Notes: generated by a model from the letters alone, not told the origin. Counted from the first letter of the stretch, positions 8,398-17,037 are shown. The stretch is DNA of 62,301 bases from Gemmatimonadota bacterium (GCA_022826565.1 JAJDUP010000043.1:1-62301), one strand, 5' to 3'. A program made the numbers and translations.

Positions 8398-10206
8398 CTA
8401 CTCCGTCGCCCGCCTGCGCGCCCTCACCGGCAAGATAATGCGTGACGGATACTCCCGGCTGTGGTGGATGATCTGCCGCGCGGTGTTCCACTCGGTGTCG
8501 GTCGCGACCGGGTTGCCCGTGTTCTGGTTCGGTGCGATTTCCGGGTAGGCGCTGCTAGTCAGGTCGATACGGATCTTGTGCCCCGGCTCGAATGAGTGGG
8601 CGATGTGTCCGAGGTCGATCTCGTAGCGCGCGACTTCGCCGGGGGTCAGGAGCTCTTCGCGGTCGAAGCCGTTGCGGTAGCGGGCCCGCACGACGCCGGT
8701 GCGCGGTCCGAGCCTCACCGCCCTGCCGTCGGGATAGACATCCATGATGGTTGCGACGAAGTCGGTGTCGCGCGCGTCCGTGGCGGCGTGGAATTCGACC
8801 ACGATCTGTCCCACGACCTCGACCGCTTCCTGGATCTCCTCGCTGGTGTAGACCAGGACGTCATCGCGCCGATGAAGCGGGGTCCGATCTTCGCCGAGAG
8901 GCATCTGGCCGACCGAACCGGGGACCGGCCTCCTGGGGTTGTAGGTGAAGCGGTCCGGCGGGGAGTCGGCCTCCGGCGGCGTCCATGCAAGCGCGCCGTC
9001 GCCGGCGATCGAGTTGGCCCTGCCGCCGCTCGTCAGATAGAGGTTGGTCGCCTGGACATCCGCTGGCGGGTACTCGTCGAACTCGCGCCACTCTTCGGCC
9101 CCGACCACGTAGATCCGGGCCCGCGGCCGGTCGTAGCTGTCGGCCGTGCCCTTCAGGTAGTGATCGAAGAACTCGAGGTGCTCGGCCTTGTTGTCCACGA
9201 TCGAGTGGGGGTCGAACTCCATGTCCCCGAGCGTGAGCGTGCCGCCGATGAACGTTTCGGCGTGACCCCACGGTCCGGACAGCATGTACTGCTCATCCGC
9301 GGCCGGGGAATGGGCCATCATCCCGTCCCAGTAGAACATTGCGCCGGGCTGGTCGCCGTCGAACCACCCGGTGACGTGCAGAATCGGCAGGTCGAGTCCC
9401 CGGAAGTCCTCCTCGGTGAAGTGCAGGCGCTGCCAGTACTCGTTGAATGTGGAGTTCTCGAGGAAGTCGTTGAAGAGCGGCATGTCGCGGCCCATCGCGT
9501 CGTCCTGGGTGATGAGCGGCCGGTGCCAGTAGACGGAGTCCATGTCGATCCCCTGCATGTTGGCCGACTGGCTGTTCCGTCCGGAGGTGTCGTTGATCCA
9601 TGCGAGGGCCCACTGCATCATCCACGCGCCACCGTAATGCGGCAGTTCATGCATCCAGCGCCCGGCCGCCGCTGTCGCGACCATGCATTTCAGCGAGGGC
9701 GGGTGTTCGCGCGCCGCCAGCCACTGGTCGGTGCCCAGATAGGACACGCCGGCGGTGCACACGTCACCGTTGGACCAGGGCTGGTCCGCCATCCACTCGA
9801 TGGTGTCGTAGCCGTCCTCACCCTCCTGGAAGAAGAAGTCGAACCTGCCGTCCGAGTCACCCCGGCCGCGCACATCCTGCATGACCACGGCGTAGCCGCG
9901 CTCCGCGAAGTACGTCGCCCACCCGGCGAGGCTGAAGTCGCCAACAGCCATCGTCTTCATGTACGGCGTGCGGATGATGATGGTCGGGAAGGGACCGCCC
10001 TCGGCCGGCATCCAGACGTCCGACGACAGCTCGACGCCGTCACGCATGGGCGTGCGGACGTCGAACATGCGTTTGACCCGGGTGGTTTGGGCGGAGGAGG
10101 GGGCGGGCGTCGCAGCCGAGGTCAACACCGCAAACGCAAACGCGAATGCCGCTGTTGCCGGCACCAGGGCGAAGCCGATTCCCCCGGGGGGGCGCATGCT
10201 GGTCAT
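8398..10206 (-). CDS. CocE/NonD (S15-type) secreted hydrolase, copy 1
   Basis: 602-residue alpha/beta-hydrolase of the cocaine esterase / X-Pro dipeptidyl-peptidase (S15) family, which cleaves peptides or esters. Signal peptide: a hydrophobic Ala/Phe-rich stretch ending in an SSAQ-like site at about residue 40. Nucleophile Ser155 sits in GVSYLG, Asp283 in GWFDGDQ and His315 in GPWGHAE. The C-terminal half has the usual jelly-roll domain. The start at ATG 10206 is set by AGGAGG six bases upstream, which lies inside the end of the preceding paralogue. Only one base separates that gene's stop from this ATG. It is nearly identical over long stretches to copy 2, so a tandem duplication is likely. 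Probable substrate is extracellular or periplasmic peptides or esters. Confidence 0.92.
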   Translation of the reverse strand: MTSMRPPGGIGFALVPATAAFAFAFAVLTSAATPAPSSAQTTRVKRMFDVRTPMRDGVELSSDVWMPAEGGPFPTIIIRTPYMKTMAVGDFSLAGWATYFAERGYAVVMQDVRGRGDSDGRFDFFFQEGEDGYDTIEWMADQPWSNGDVCTAGVSYLGTDQWLAAREHPPSLKCMVATAAAGRWMHELPHYGGAWMMQWALAWINDTSGRNSQSANMQGIDMDSVYWHRPLITQDDAMGRDMPLFNDFLENSTFNEYWQRLHFTEEDFRGLDLPILHVTGWFDGDQPGAMFYWDGMMAHSPAADEQYMLSGPWGHAETFIGGTLTLGDMEFDPHSIVDNKAEHLEFFDHYLKGTADSYDRPRARIYVVGAEEWREFDEYPPADVQATNLYLTSGGRANSIAGDGALAWTPPEADSPPDRFTYNPRRPVPGSVGQMPLGEDRTPLHRRDDVLVYTSEEIQEAVEVVGQIVVEFHAATDARDTDFVATIMDVYPDGRAVRLGPRTGVVRARYRNGFDREELLTPGEVARYEIDLGHIAHSFEPGHKIRIDLTSSAYPEIAPNQNTGNPVATDTEWNTARQIIHHSREYPSRIILPVRARRRATE

Positions 10207-10207
10207 C

Positions 10208-12037
10208 TCAATCCTCCTGTTCGGTCGCGCGCCGGCGTCCACGCACCGGCAGAATGATCCGTGAGGGGTATTCCCGGCTGTGATGGATGATCTGTCGCGC
10301 GGTCTTCCACTCCGTATCGGTCGCGACAGGGTTGCCGGTATTCTGATTGGGCGCAATCGACGGGTAGGCGCTGCTGGTCAGGTCGATGCGGATCCTGTGC
10401 CCGGGCTCGAACGAGTGGGCAATGTGTCCCAGGTCGATTTCGTAGCGTGCGACCTCGCCGGGGGTGAGGAGTTCCTCCCGGTCGAATCCGTTCCGGTAAC
10501 GCGCGCGCACGACGCCGATGCTGGGTCCCAGCTTGACTGCCCTGCCGTCCGGGTAGACGTCCATGATGCTCGCGACGAAGTCGGTGTCGCGCGCGTCCGT
10601 GGCGGCGTGCAAATCGATCACGACCCGGCCCACGACCTCCACGGCCTCGTCGATCTCTTCGCTGGTATACACGAGTACGTCGTCGCGGCGCTGCAGGGGG
10701 GTCCGGTCATCGCCGAGGTACATCTCGCCGGCGGAAGCGGGGACCGGTCGCTTGGGGTCGAAGGTGAACCGGTCCGGCGGTGCATCGTCGTCCGGGGGCG
10801 TCCACCCGAGCACGCCGTCTCCGACGATGGAGTTCGCATTTCCGCCGCTGGACAGGTACAGACTGGTCGCCTGGACGTCGCCCGGAGGATACTGGTCGAA
10901 TTCGCGCCACTCTTCGGCGCCCATCACGTAGACCCGGGCCCGGGGCTGGTCGTAGCTGTCGGCGGTGCCCTTCAGATAGTGATCGAAGAAGGCGAGGTGC
11001 TCGGCCTTGTTGTCGACCAGGGCGTGGGGCTCGAATTCCATGTCTCCGAGGGTGAGCGTGCCGCCGATGAAGGTCTCGGCATGACCCCAGGGTCCCACCA
11101 GCATGTACTGCTCGTCCGACGCCGGGGAATGGGCCATCATGCCGTCCCAGTAGAACATGGCGCCCGGCTGGTCGCCGTCGAACCACCCCGTGACGTGCAG
11201 CACCGGCAGATCCAGTCCCCGGAAATCCTCTTCGGTGAAGTGAAGCCGGTTCCAGTACTCGTTCATGGTCGAGTTTTCGAGCATGTCGTCGAAGAGGGGC
11301 ATGTCCCGGCCCAACGCGTCGTCCTGGGTGATGAGCGGCCGGTGCCAATACAGGGACTCCCGGTCGACCCCCAGCGTGTTCGCCGACTGGTCATTCCGTC
11401 CGGAGGTGGCGTTCACCCAGTCGAGAGCCCAAGCCATCATCCAGGCACCGCCGTAGTACGGCGCCTCGTGCATCCACCGGCCGGCCGAAGCGGTCGCGAC
11501 CATGCACTTCAGCGCGGACGGATGCTCGCGTGCCGCCAGCCACTGATCGGTTCCCAGGTAGGATACGCCGGCAGTGCACACGTCGCCGTTCGACCAGGGC
11601 TGGGCCGCCATCCACTCGATGGTGTCGTGGCCGTCCTCGCCCTCCTGGAAGAAGAAGCCGAACTCGCCGTCCGAATCGCCCCGGCCCCGCACATCCTGGA
11701 TCGCCACGGCGTATCCGCGCTCTGCGAAGTACGTCGCCCAGGCAGCCGTGGTGAAGTCGCCGAGGACCATCGTCTTCAGATATGGCGTGCGCATGATGAT
11801 GGTCGGGAACGGACCGCCCTCGGCAGGCATCCAGACATCCGCAGAGAGCTCGACGCCGTCGCGCATGGGGGTGCGGACGTCGAACATGCGCTTGACCCGG
11901 GTGGTTTGGGCGGAAGCGGGGGCGGCGGCGGCGGCGAGGAGAACCACGGTGAAGGTGACGAGCGCCAGGGCGGACCCGGCGAGCAGCCCGAACCGTCGGC
12001 TACGAATCGCCGGGCAATGACCAGTTCCTGACATCAT
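10208..12037 (-). CDS. CocE/NonD (S15-type) secreted hydrolase, copy 2
   Basis: 609 residues, paralogous to copy 1 over the full length. The N-terminal signal peptide has a Leu/Ala/Val core and ends near PASAQTT. Catalytic motifs are GVSYLG (Ser about 159), GWFDGDQ (Asp about 287) and GPWGHAE (His about 319). The two adjacent ATGs at 12037 and 12034 follow AAGGA by 5-8 bases. It is the first gene of a two-gene unit with copy 1. Differences between the copies cluster in surface segments such as the stretch after the signal peptide and the Ser-Gly-Arg-Asn region, which could mean different substrate ranges. Confidence 0.92.
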   Translation of the reverse strand: MMSGTGHCPAIRSRRFGLLAGSALALVTFTVVLLAAAAAPASAQTTRVKRMFDVRTPMRDGVELSADVWMPAEGGPFPTIIMRTPYLKTMVLGDFTTAAWATYFAERGYAVAIQDVRGRGDSDGEFGFFFQEGEDGHDTIEWMAAQPWSNGDVCTAGVSYLGTDQWLAAREHPSALKCMVATASAGRWMHEAPYYGGAWMMAWALDWVNATSGRNDQSANTLGVDRESLYWHRPLITQDDALGRDMPLFDDMLENSTMNEYWNRLHFTEEDFRGLDLPVLHVTGWFDGDQPGAMFYWDGMMAHSPASDEQYMLVGPWGHAETFIGGTLTLGDMEFEPHALVDNKAEHLAFFDHYLKGTADSYDQPRARVYVMGAEEWREFDQYPPGDVQATSLYLSSGGNANSIVGDGVLGWTPPDDDAPPDRFTFDPKRPVPASAGEMYLGDDRTPLQRRDDVLVYTSEEIDEAVEVVGRVVIDLHAATDARDTDFVASIMDVYPDGRAVKLGPSIGVVRARYRNGFDREELLTPGEVARYEIDLGHIAHSFEPGHRIRIDLTSSAYPSIAPNQNTGNPVATDTEWKTARQIIHHSREYPSRIILPVRGRRRATEQED

Positions 12038-12104
12038 GTGCTTCCTTGGGGGAGTAGGGGCGGTGTCCTGCGAGCAGGATAGGCAGCCCAGGCGCGCGAC
12101 TCAA

Positions 12105-12119
12105 TAATGTACTACAATG
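12105..12119 (+). promoter_or_regulatory. leaderless promoter -10 box of antitoxin gene
   Basis: TAATGT at 12105-12110 is placed so that transcription should begin at 12117, the A of the first ATG. No Shine-Dalgarno sequence is present. A short imperfect palindrome TACAATGTA covers the start and may be the autorepression site of the RHH antitoxin. The -35 region is poor. Confidence 0.5.
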
Positions 12120-12347
12120 TATGACATGAAGACGCAGACCGTGACGATCAGAATCGATGCGGCGCTCGGACGCCGGTTGGATCGGGCAGCCCGCCGGAGC
12201 GGACGGAGCAGAAGCGCCGTCGTGCGCGACGCCCTGGAGCGTCAACTGGCGCTGGATCAGCTCGCTGATCTGCGCCGCCGCATCGTTCCCTTCGCGGAGG
12301 CTCGTGGCTATCTGACCGACGAGGACATCTTCCGCCATCTCTCTTGA
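12117..12347 (+). CDS. ribbon-helix-helix (CopG-type) antitoxin
   Basis: 76 residues. The N-terminal beta strand KTQTVTIRIDAAL followed by two helices (GRRLDRAARRSGRSRSAVVRDALERQL) is the RHH DNA-binding fold of CopG/VapB-like antitoxins. The C-terminal part (FAEARGYLTDEDIFRHLS) would wrap the toxin. RHH antitoxins bind as dimers to their own promoter, which here overlaps the start codon. A second ATG at 12126 would give 73 residues, but the -10 position favours 12117. Its stop overlaps the toxin start, the usual coupling in toxin-antitoxin pairs. Confidence 0.9.
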   Translation: MYDMKTQTVTIRIDAALGRRLDRAARRSGRSRSAVVRDALERQLALDQLADLRRRIVPFAEARGYLTDEDIFRHLS

Positions 12348-12757
12348 GGGTCTTGCTCGACACAAACGTCCTTTTGAGCGCAATGGCCACGCGAGGCATC
12401 TGCGCGGACGTGCTTCGGGTCGTCATTGCCGACCATGTCCTTGTCATCAGCGAGACGGTGCTCGACGAGTTGTGCCGTGTTCTTCGCAGCAAGCTGGGCG
12501 TACCCGACGCGACGGTTGAAGCCGCGGAAGCGTTCCTTCGGCGCCAGGGAATCGTGATCGGGCAGGCGCCGTCGCTCGGGATCGCCGTGCGGGACTGCGA
12601 CGATGTCGTGGTGTTGGAGGAAGCGGTCGGGGGACAGGCAAATGTCCTCGTAACCGGCGATCGGGATCTCCTGGAGGTCGCGGGAGAAGCCCCGGTCGAC
12701 ATCGTCACACCGCGAGGCTTCTGGGAGTCCCTCAGGACGCTGAACTCCTCGGGGTGA
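12344..12757 (+). CDS. PIN-domain toxin (putative ribonuclease, COG1569-type)
   Basis: 137 residues of the PIN fold used by VapC-like toxins, metal-dependent endoribonucleases. Acidic site residues visible are Asp6 in MRVLLDTNVLLSA, Glu of SETVLDELCR (about 46) and the Asp pair in VLVTGDRDLLEV (about 105). It most resembles the group annotated as putative toxin-antitoxin system toxin component, PIN family. The start is TTG at 12344, overlapping the antitoxin stop as TTGA, and reading gives the expected PIN N-terminus directly. The pair lies next to a possible defence cassette and a broken regulator, which suits an accessory island. Confidence 0.9.
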   Translation: MRVLLDTNVLLSAMATRGICADVLRVVIADHVLVISETVLDELCRVLRSKLGVPDATVEAAEAFLRRQGIVIGQAPSLGIAVRDCDDVVVLEEAVGGQANVLVTGDRDLLEVAGEAPVDIVTPRGFWESLRTLNSSG

Positions 12758-12813
12758 TCGTTGGGGTGGGCGGCTCCGCTGGTCGTTCTCGCGGAACGGC
12801 CTCGCCTTGCTAT

Positions 12814-12834
12814 GGTTATCAGCAAATGACAACC
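12814..12834. promoter_or_regulatory. inverted repeat operator candidate
   Basis: GGTTATCA (12814-12821) and TGACAACC (12827-12834) form an inverted repeat with 7 of 8 matching positions and a 5-base spacer GCAAA. A -10-like TATGGT at 12811-12816 overlaps the left arm. It lies 48 bases before the truncated COG4190-type gene and looks like an autoregulatory site. Confidence 0.45.
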
Positions 12835-12881
12835 TGTCTGATGACCATACCCGACCGGGAGCCGGAGCTGGACACGATTCC

Positions 12882-13100
12882 ATGAAGACACTGAAGATTG
12901 GCATCGCTGGCTACGACCAGATGAAGGCGCGCATCATGGCGATTGCACGCGGGGAGCGCACGCCAGCGAAGGATGAGCCCAAGGTCTGGTTCACCTCGAT
13001 CGAGAGCTTCGCGAGGTTGCTGTCCGAGCACAACCGGCATGTCCTGGAGCTGATTGCCCGAGAACGGCCACGGTCCCTCACGGAGCTCGCGGAGACATGA
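12882..13100 (+). pseudogene. truncated COG4190 / HVO_A0114-type transcriptional regulator
   Basis: 72 residues. The N-terminus MKTLKIGIAGYDQMKARI, the block DEPKVWFTSIESFARLLSE and the start of a winged helix (RPRSLTELAE) are typical of the COG4190 predicted regulators, often the antitoxin-like partner in TumE-type pairs. Family members I recall are about 110-125 residues. Here the frame stops right after TELAET, before the recognition helix. Bases after the stop still read NLSTGRKTG in the same frame, which weakly resembles the missing helix region and hints at decay. The stop overlaps the next gene's ATG (ATGA). A 14-codon frame (12840-12884) ends over this gene's start and could be the last trace of a lost partner. 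Whether the short protein is functional is unknown. Confidence 0.6.
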
Positions 13101-13639
13101 AACTTGAGCACCGGACGGAAGACGGGGACGAGACCGGACAGGACGATTTCGAACAGCGGATGGCAGGCGTTTCGCGTCTTCCGGGACGCGACCGACTGGT
13201 CGAGGACACTGTAGTGAAGACGCGTCACGGCGCGACGGTCCGCGAGCGCCCGGCAGGTTCCGCGCGGAGAGGCTCCCGCATCGAAATCGGCTCGGTCGCC
13301 GGGCTCAACCGACGTCAAGCCGACGCTTTGCGTGGCGGCAGTATCGCGATCGACGCCCGGCTGGACTTGCATGGTTTGTCACGCAGGGAGGCTGCGGGCA
13401 AGGTGGCTGCATTCCTGGTCCAATCCGCCCGGCGCGGCCTCCGTTGCGTCCTCGTCATTACCGGGCAGGGAAGGCGTGATCCGCTCGCCGAGGCCCAGGG
13501 CGTGCTGCGCGGGGGACTCGAAGGGTGGCTCAACCAGCCCGCAACCCGCCCGCTTGTGCTGGCGTGCGTGCCCGCGCAGCGCAGGCATGGGGGCGAGGGG
13601 GCGTTTTACGTACTGCTGCGGCGCGGTCGCGCAGGCTGA
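13097..13639 (+). CDS. Smr-domain protein
   Basis: 180 residues. The C-terminal half is a Smr domain, a DNA/RNA nicking endonuclease-like or nucleic-acid binding module. Seen: the LDLHGLSRREA motif at about residues 92-102, VLVITGQGRR at about 125, and a C-terminal GEGAFYVLLRR matching the usual GGGAxYVLLRR. The first 80 residues are poorly conserved and charged. In many bacteria stand-alone Smr proteins cleave RNA at stalled ribosomes or act on branched DNA, so either role is possible. The ATG at 13097 overlaps the stop of the truncated regulator, so this start may be a rearranged one. Confidence 0.82.
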   Translation: MKLEHRTEDGDETGQDDFEQRMAGVSRLPGRDRLVEDTVVKTRHGATVRERPAGSARRGSRIEIGSVAGLNRRQADALRGGSIAIDARLDLHGLSRREAAGKVAAFLVQSARRGLRCVLVITGQGRRDPLAEAQGVLRGGLEGWLNQPATRPLVLACVPAQRRHGGEGAFYVLLRRGRAG

Positions 13640-13672
13640 CCATGTAGGGGCGGCTACACCAGGCTCCCCCGC

Positions 13673-14881
13673 CTACGGTCGCCGTATTGTGAGACGCACG
13701 AGAAAAGGCACGTCGAGCAGCCCCGGACTAACCACGACGAGGGTATCGCCTGCCAGCGCCGGTCTGTTGCGTCGGGGAATGGTGATTCCCAGATCGATGC
13801 TGCCGAGGAAGAACCCCTCCGGGTCGAACACATCGAATGTGCCGGGATCTTCCCCCACCTGTTCAAAGATCCCAACCAGGATGTGCCCGTCGTCCATCAG
13901 GTAGATCTCGCTCACCAATGGACGGACCAACTCGACATCCTGTCTCGATAGCCCCGCTGCGGCCAGGCCCTTCGAGATCGCCTCCCGGTCTCGCCGGTCG
14001 AATGACTCGGGCCGATGCGACGTCTCCACAATTCGCAGGGTGTCGCCGTTGGAATCCGTCTTGACCAGCCTAAGCCGACCGTTCATCGCCGACCACACAG
14101 TCCCGTCCTGAGCCCTGCTCCATCGCCCACTCGCCAGGTAGTGCGTGGTCAGATACCGAATAGCATCCCGGTTCGGCCGGAACATCGTGCTCGTGCCCGA
14201 AAGTCCACTGCGGAATCGAGCCGGCTTCGCAAGCAGTGACGCCGTGTCGACGACCTGTCCCAATGTATCCACGCGCAGAAACAGGACCTTCGAGGGTCCT
14301 GTCATCGTTACGGTCTCGTCGACCAGCGTCCCCGTCTCCTCCCACAACAGCGGATGCTGAATGCGATTGACCAAGCGAACCGGTCTTCGCATGGACTTCT
14401 GGAACACACCCGTCGAATCGAAGACGTGATACCGCCCGCTGTACCCGGCCGCCACCCATAGCCGGCCTGTTCCATCCCACGCCATGCCCATCGGGCTCCG
14501 AAGGTCCCCGGGACCCTCGCCCGGGCCGCCGAAACTCCGTACGAACTCGCCCTCGCCGCTGAAGACGACCACGCGGTCGGTCGAATACTCCAAGACGAAG
14601 ATCTGGCCGTTCGGTCCCAGGGACACGCTGTTGTTCCTGGGAGTCGTTAGATCCTCGTCCGTCGCTCCCCGGACACGGCCGACCCTGAACTCCTCGACAA
14701 CCTGCCATTGCTCGGACTCCCGCCAGAGACCGGCGGGCCCGTTTCGGACCACCACCACACCGTCGATGGTATCGACCTCCGCCGACATGCGCGGGTCCGG
14801 GTCAACACCGCAGGCTGCGGGCAGAAACGCGATGACTGCCATGGCACGGTACGTCACGAGCCAGCAACGACGGATGCTCAT
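13673..14881 (-). CDS. 6-bladed beta-propeller lipoprotein
   Basis: 402 residues. A type II signal peptide ends in LPAACG, predicting acylation at Cys24 or so. The body has NHL/6-bladed beta-propeller repeats, for example GPNGQIFVLEYSTDRVVVF, FVRSFGGPGEGPGDL and GRLWVAAGYSGRYHVFD. Proteins of this type occur in many copies in Gemmatimonadota and related phyla. They usually bind ligands or partner proteins, and none of the motifs here implies catalysis. It lies 13 bases upstream of, and on the same strand as, the end of the third CocE gene, so it may be read with it. No specific function can be assigned. Confidence 0.82.
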   Translation of the reverse strand: MSIRRCWLVTYRAMAVIAFLPAACGVDPDPRMSAEVDTIDGVVVVRNGPAGLWRESEQWQVVEEFRVGRVRGATDEDLTTPRNNSVSLGPNGQIFVLEYSTDRVVVFSGEGEFVRSFGGPGEGPGDLRSPMGMAWDGTGRLWVAAGYSGRYHVFDSTGVFQKSMRRPVRLVNRIQHPLLWEETGTLVDETVTMTGPSKVLFLRVDTLGQVVDTASLLAKPARFRSGLSGTSTMFRPNRDAIRYLTTHYLASGRWSRAQDGTVWSAMNGRLRLVKTDSNGDTLRIVETSHRPESFDRRDREAISKGLAAAGLSRQDVELVRPLVSEIYLMDDGHILVGIFEQVGEDPGTFDVFDPEGFFLGSIDLGITIPRRNRPALAGDTLVVVSPGLLDVPFLVRLTIRRP

Positions 14882-14894
14882 GTTAGCCTCCCCC

Positions 14895-16847
14895 CTACCC
14901 CCCCGGATTCACCAACACCGTCACATGCGTCGGGTGCGCTGCCGACCGATAAACCCGCTTCGTCGCCTTGACGAAATCCCCCTCCACAGCCTCGAAAATA
15001 CTCGGCACCCAGCTCTGCGGATTGCGATCGATGATCGGAAACCACGTACTCTGCACCTGCACCATGATCCGGTGGCCGGCCAGAAACCGGTGGTCGCGGT
15101 CGCGCAGGCTGATCGCATACGGCGTGATCTCGTTCGGCACGACGGGCTCGGGCTCGCGGAAGCTGTTGCGGAAGCGCGCGCGGAAGACCTCGCCGGCCAC
15201 CATGTACTGATAGCCCCGCAGCGCCGGGTTCGGGTGATCGTCCGGGTAGACGTCGATCAGCTTGACGATCCAGTCCGCGCCGCTGCCGCTGGTCGAGGCG
15301 TAGAGGTGGGCCACGATGTCGCCGGTGATCGCGAACCCTTCCTCGAGGGGCTCGGACTCCCAGGTCAGCACGTCGGGGCGGCCGTCGACGAAGCGCTGGT
15401 CCTCGGCCTGCCAGAAGTGCCAGCGGTCGTAGTGGATCGGGCGGTACTGGTAGGGCACCGGGTTGTCGGGGTCGGAGACGTACTCGTCGTAGGCGGTGTC
15501 GTCGGAGGCGGACTCGGGCGGCGGGTCGAACGAGACGCCGCCGTCGGCACGCAGGTAGACGTTGCGCGGCACCATCCCCTCGGCGGGCCAGCTGTCGTAG
15601 TGCTTCCACTCGTTGGAGCCGGTCTGGAAGGTGATCGCCTCGGCGGCGGGCAGCGCGCCCTTGTCCTTCAGCCAATAGGCGAACCAGGGGGCGTGGATCT
15701 CTTCGCGGAAGTGGCGGGCGGTGGCGCTGCCCAGGTCGATGTCCAGCACCTTGTCGCCGACCTCGTCGAAGGTCCAGCCGCCGTGGCGCCAGGGGCCGAG
15801 CACGAGGAAGTTCTCGTTGTTTTCATCGTCGGCCTCCAGCTGCTTGTAGACCTCGATGGGACCGTAGAAGTCCTCGGCGTCGTACCAGCCGGTGAGGTGA
15901 AGCGCGGGGACGGTCACGCCCTGCAGATACGGGAAGACGCCGCACATCTCGGTCTCCCAGTACTCGTCCATGTTCGGATGGGCCACGTAGTCGTTCCACA
16001 TGCGCGACCGCCCGCGCAGGATCTCGTTGGTGACCCGGGACAGCGGCCCCATCTCCAGATACCGCCTGTACTTGTCCCATGGGCCGTCGGGGGGCCACTC
16101 CTCGGGCGGCATCTCGAACCGCACCGCGGCCTCGTAGGCGTAGCTGAACCGGAAGGCGCCGTTGTGGTGGAAGTCGTCGCCGATGAACATGTCGGCGCAG
16201 CTCGCCTGCGGTGAGACGGCGGCCAGCGCGGGGTGGGGGTCGACCATCGCGCGCGTGGCCAGGAAGCCGCCGTACGAGATGCCCCACGTGCCGACCCGCC
16301 CGTTGTTGCCGGGAATGTTGTTCACCAGCCACTCGATCGTATCGTAGAAGTCGGTGGACTCGTCGATGCCGTCGACGTCGTCGGGCTTGCGGTTGGGACG
16401 CAGCGTGACGAATTCGCCCTCGGATTCGTAGCGCCCGCGCAGATCCTGCAGGACGAAGATGTACCCCTCGTCGAAGAACTCCTCGTACCAGTCCAGCCGG
16501 ATCGAGTACTCCTGGTCCTGCGGATTGGCGTAGTAGGGCGTGCGCTCCAGCATGATCGGGAGCGGCTCGGTCCGGCCCCGCGGGATGTAGATCTCGGTGT
16601 GCAGCCGCACGCCGTCGCGCATGGGAACCATGACGTCCCACTTCGGCTCGAAGATGGCCCCGAGGTCGAGGTCGGCGCGGTCCTCGTAGGGGTACCGCGT
16701 CATGAGCTCCTGCTGGGCGGCGGCGGGCGGGGCGCTGGCCACGAGGGCGGCCGCAGCCAGCGGGGCGGGGCCGGCCCGAAGCAGCCGAAGTGAGTATATG
16801 AGTATATGAGTATGTGAGTAGCGCCCGGCAGATCCGGTACTTCGCAT
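14895..16847 (-). CDS. CocE/NonD (S15-type) secreted hydrolase, copy 3, with repeat in signal peptide
   Basis: 650 residues, distantly related to the two tandem copies. Catalytic motifs are GISYGG (Ser), TGWYDAEDF (Asp) and LGPWRHGGW (His), followed by the S15-type C-terminal beta domain. The start at ATG 16847 is set by GAGGAGG seven bases upstream. The signal peptide is unusual: the part reading SHTHILIYS is encoded by an 8-nt tandem repeat (16791-16820), so gain or loss of one unit would shift the frame and abolish the protein. The core LAAAALVASAPPAAAQQ then gives a normal cleavage site. Probable function is hydrolysis of peptides or esters outside the cytoplasm. Confidence 0.92.
   Translation of the reverse strand: MRSTGSAGRYSHTHILIYSLRLLRAGPAPLAAAALVASAPPAAAQQELMTRYPYEDRADLDLGAIFEPKWDVMVPMRDGVRLHTEIYIPRGRTEPLPIMLERTPYYANPQDQEYSIRLDWYEEFFDEGYIFVLQDLRGRYESEGEFVTLRPNRKPDDVDGIDESTDFYDTIEWLVNNIPGNNGRVGTWGISYGGFLATRAMVDPHPALAAVSPQASCADMFIGDDFHHNGAFRFSYAYEAAVRFEMPPEEWPPDGPWDKYRRYLEMGPLSRVTNEILRGRSRMWNDYVAHPNMDEYWETEMCGVFPYLQGVTVPALHLTGWYDAEDFYGPIEVYKQLEADDENNENFLVLGPWRHGGWTFDEVGDKVLDIDLGSATARHFREEIHAPWFAYWLKDKGALPAAEAITFQTGSNEWKHYDSWPAEGMVPRNVYLRADGGVSFDPPPESASDDTAYDEYVSDPDNPVPYQYRPIHYDRWHFWQAEDQRFVDGRPDVLTWESEPLEEGFAITGDIVAHLYASTSGSGADWIVKLIDVYPDDHPNPALRGYQYMVAGEVFRARFRNSFREPEPVVPNEITPYAISLRDRDHRFLAGHRIMVQVQSTWFPIIDRNPQSWVPSIFEAVEGDFVKATKRVYRSAAHPTHVTVLVNPGG
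16791..16820. repeat. 8-nt tandem repeat inside signal-peptide coding region
   Basis: Plus-strand units TGAGTATA, TGAGTATA, TGAGTATG and partial TGAGTA give 3.75 copies with one substitution. It lies at codons 10-19 of the third CocE gene. Because 8 is not a multiple of 3, slippage would switch the reading frame, which is the hallmark of a phase-variable simple sequence repeat. Confidence 0.85.
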
Positions 16848-16929
16848 TTTCCAGCCCTCCTCTTCGATCAAGTCGCTTGTCCAGCGGTGGCGTTTTCGTC
16901 GCGCGTGTGCCACCCTTCGCCCGGAAACT

Positions 16930-16957
16930 TTGCACGGCCCCCGCAGTATTGTACACT
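16930..16957 (+). promoter_or_regulatory. sigma-70-type promoter of hydrolase operon
   Basis: TTGCAC (16930-16935), 16-base spacer, TACACT (16952-16957). It lies about 80 bases before the aspartyl protease start and is the best promoter match in the divergent gap between the third CocE gene and the plus-strand operon. Confidence 0.55.
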
Positions 16958-17037
16958 GATTTGCACACCAAATGCCGTGAGCCGATTGAGCTTACGGCAA
17001 GCAGCCCTCAGAGAGCAACTCAACAGGAGAATAATTC

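Noticed and set aside
16791..16820. CRISPR-like array
   Set aside because: It is an 8-nt simple repeat without spacers, inside a coding region. No CRISPR array was seen anywhere in the window.
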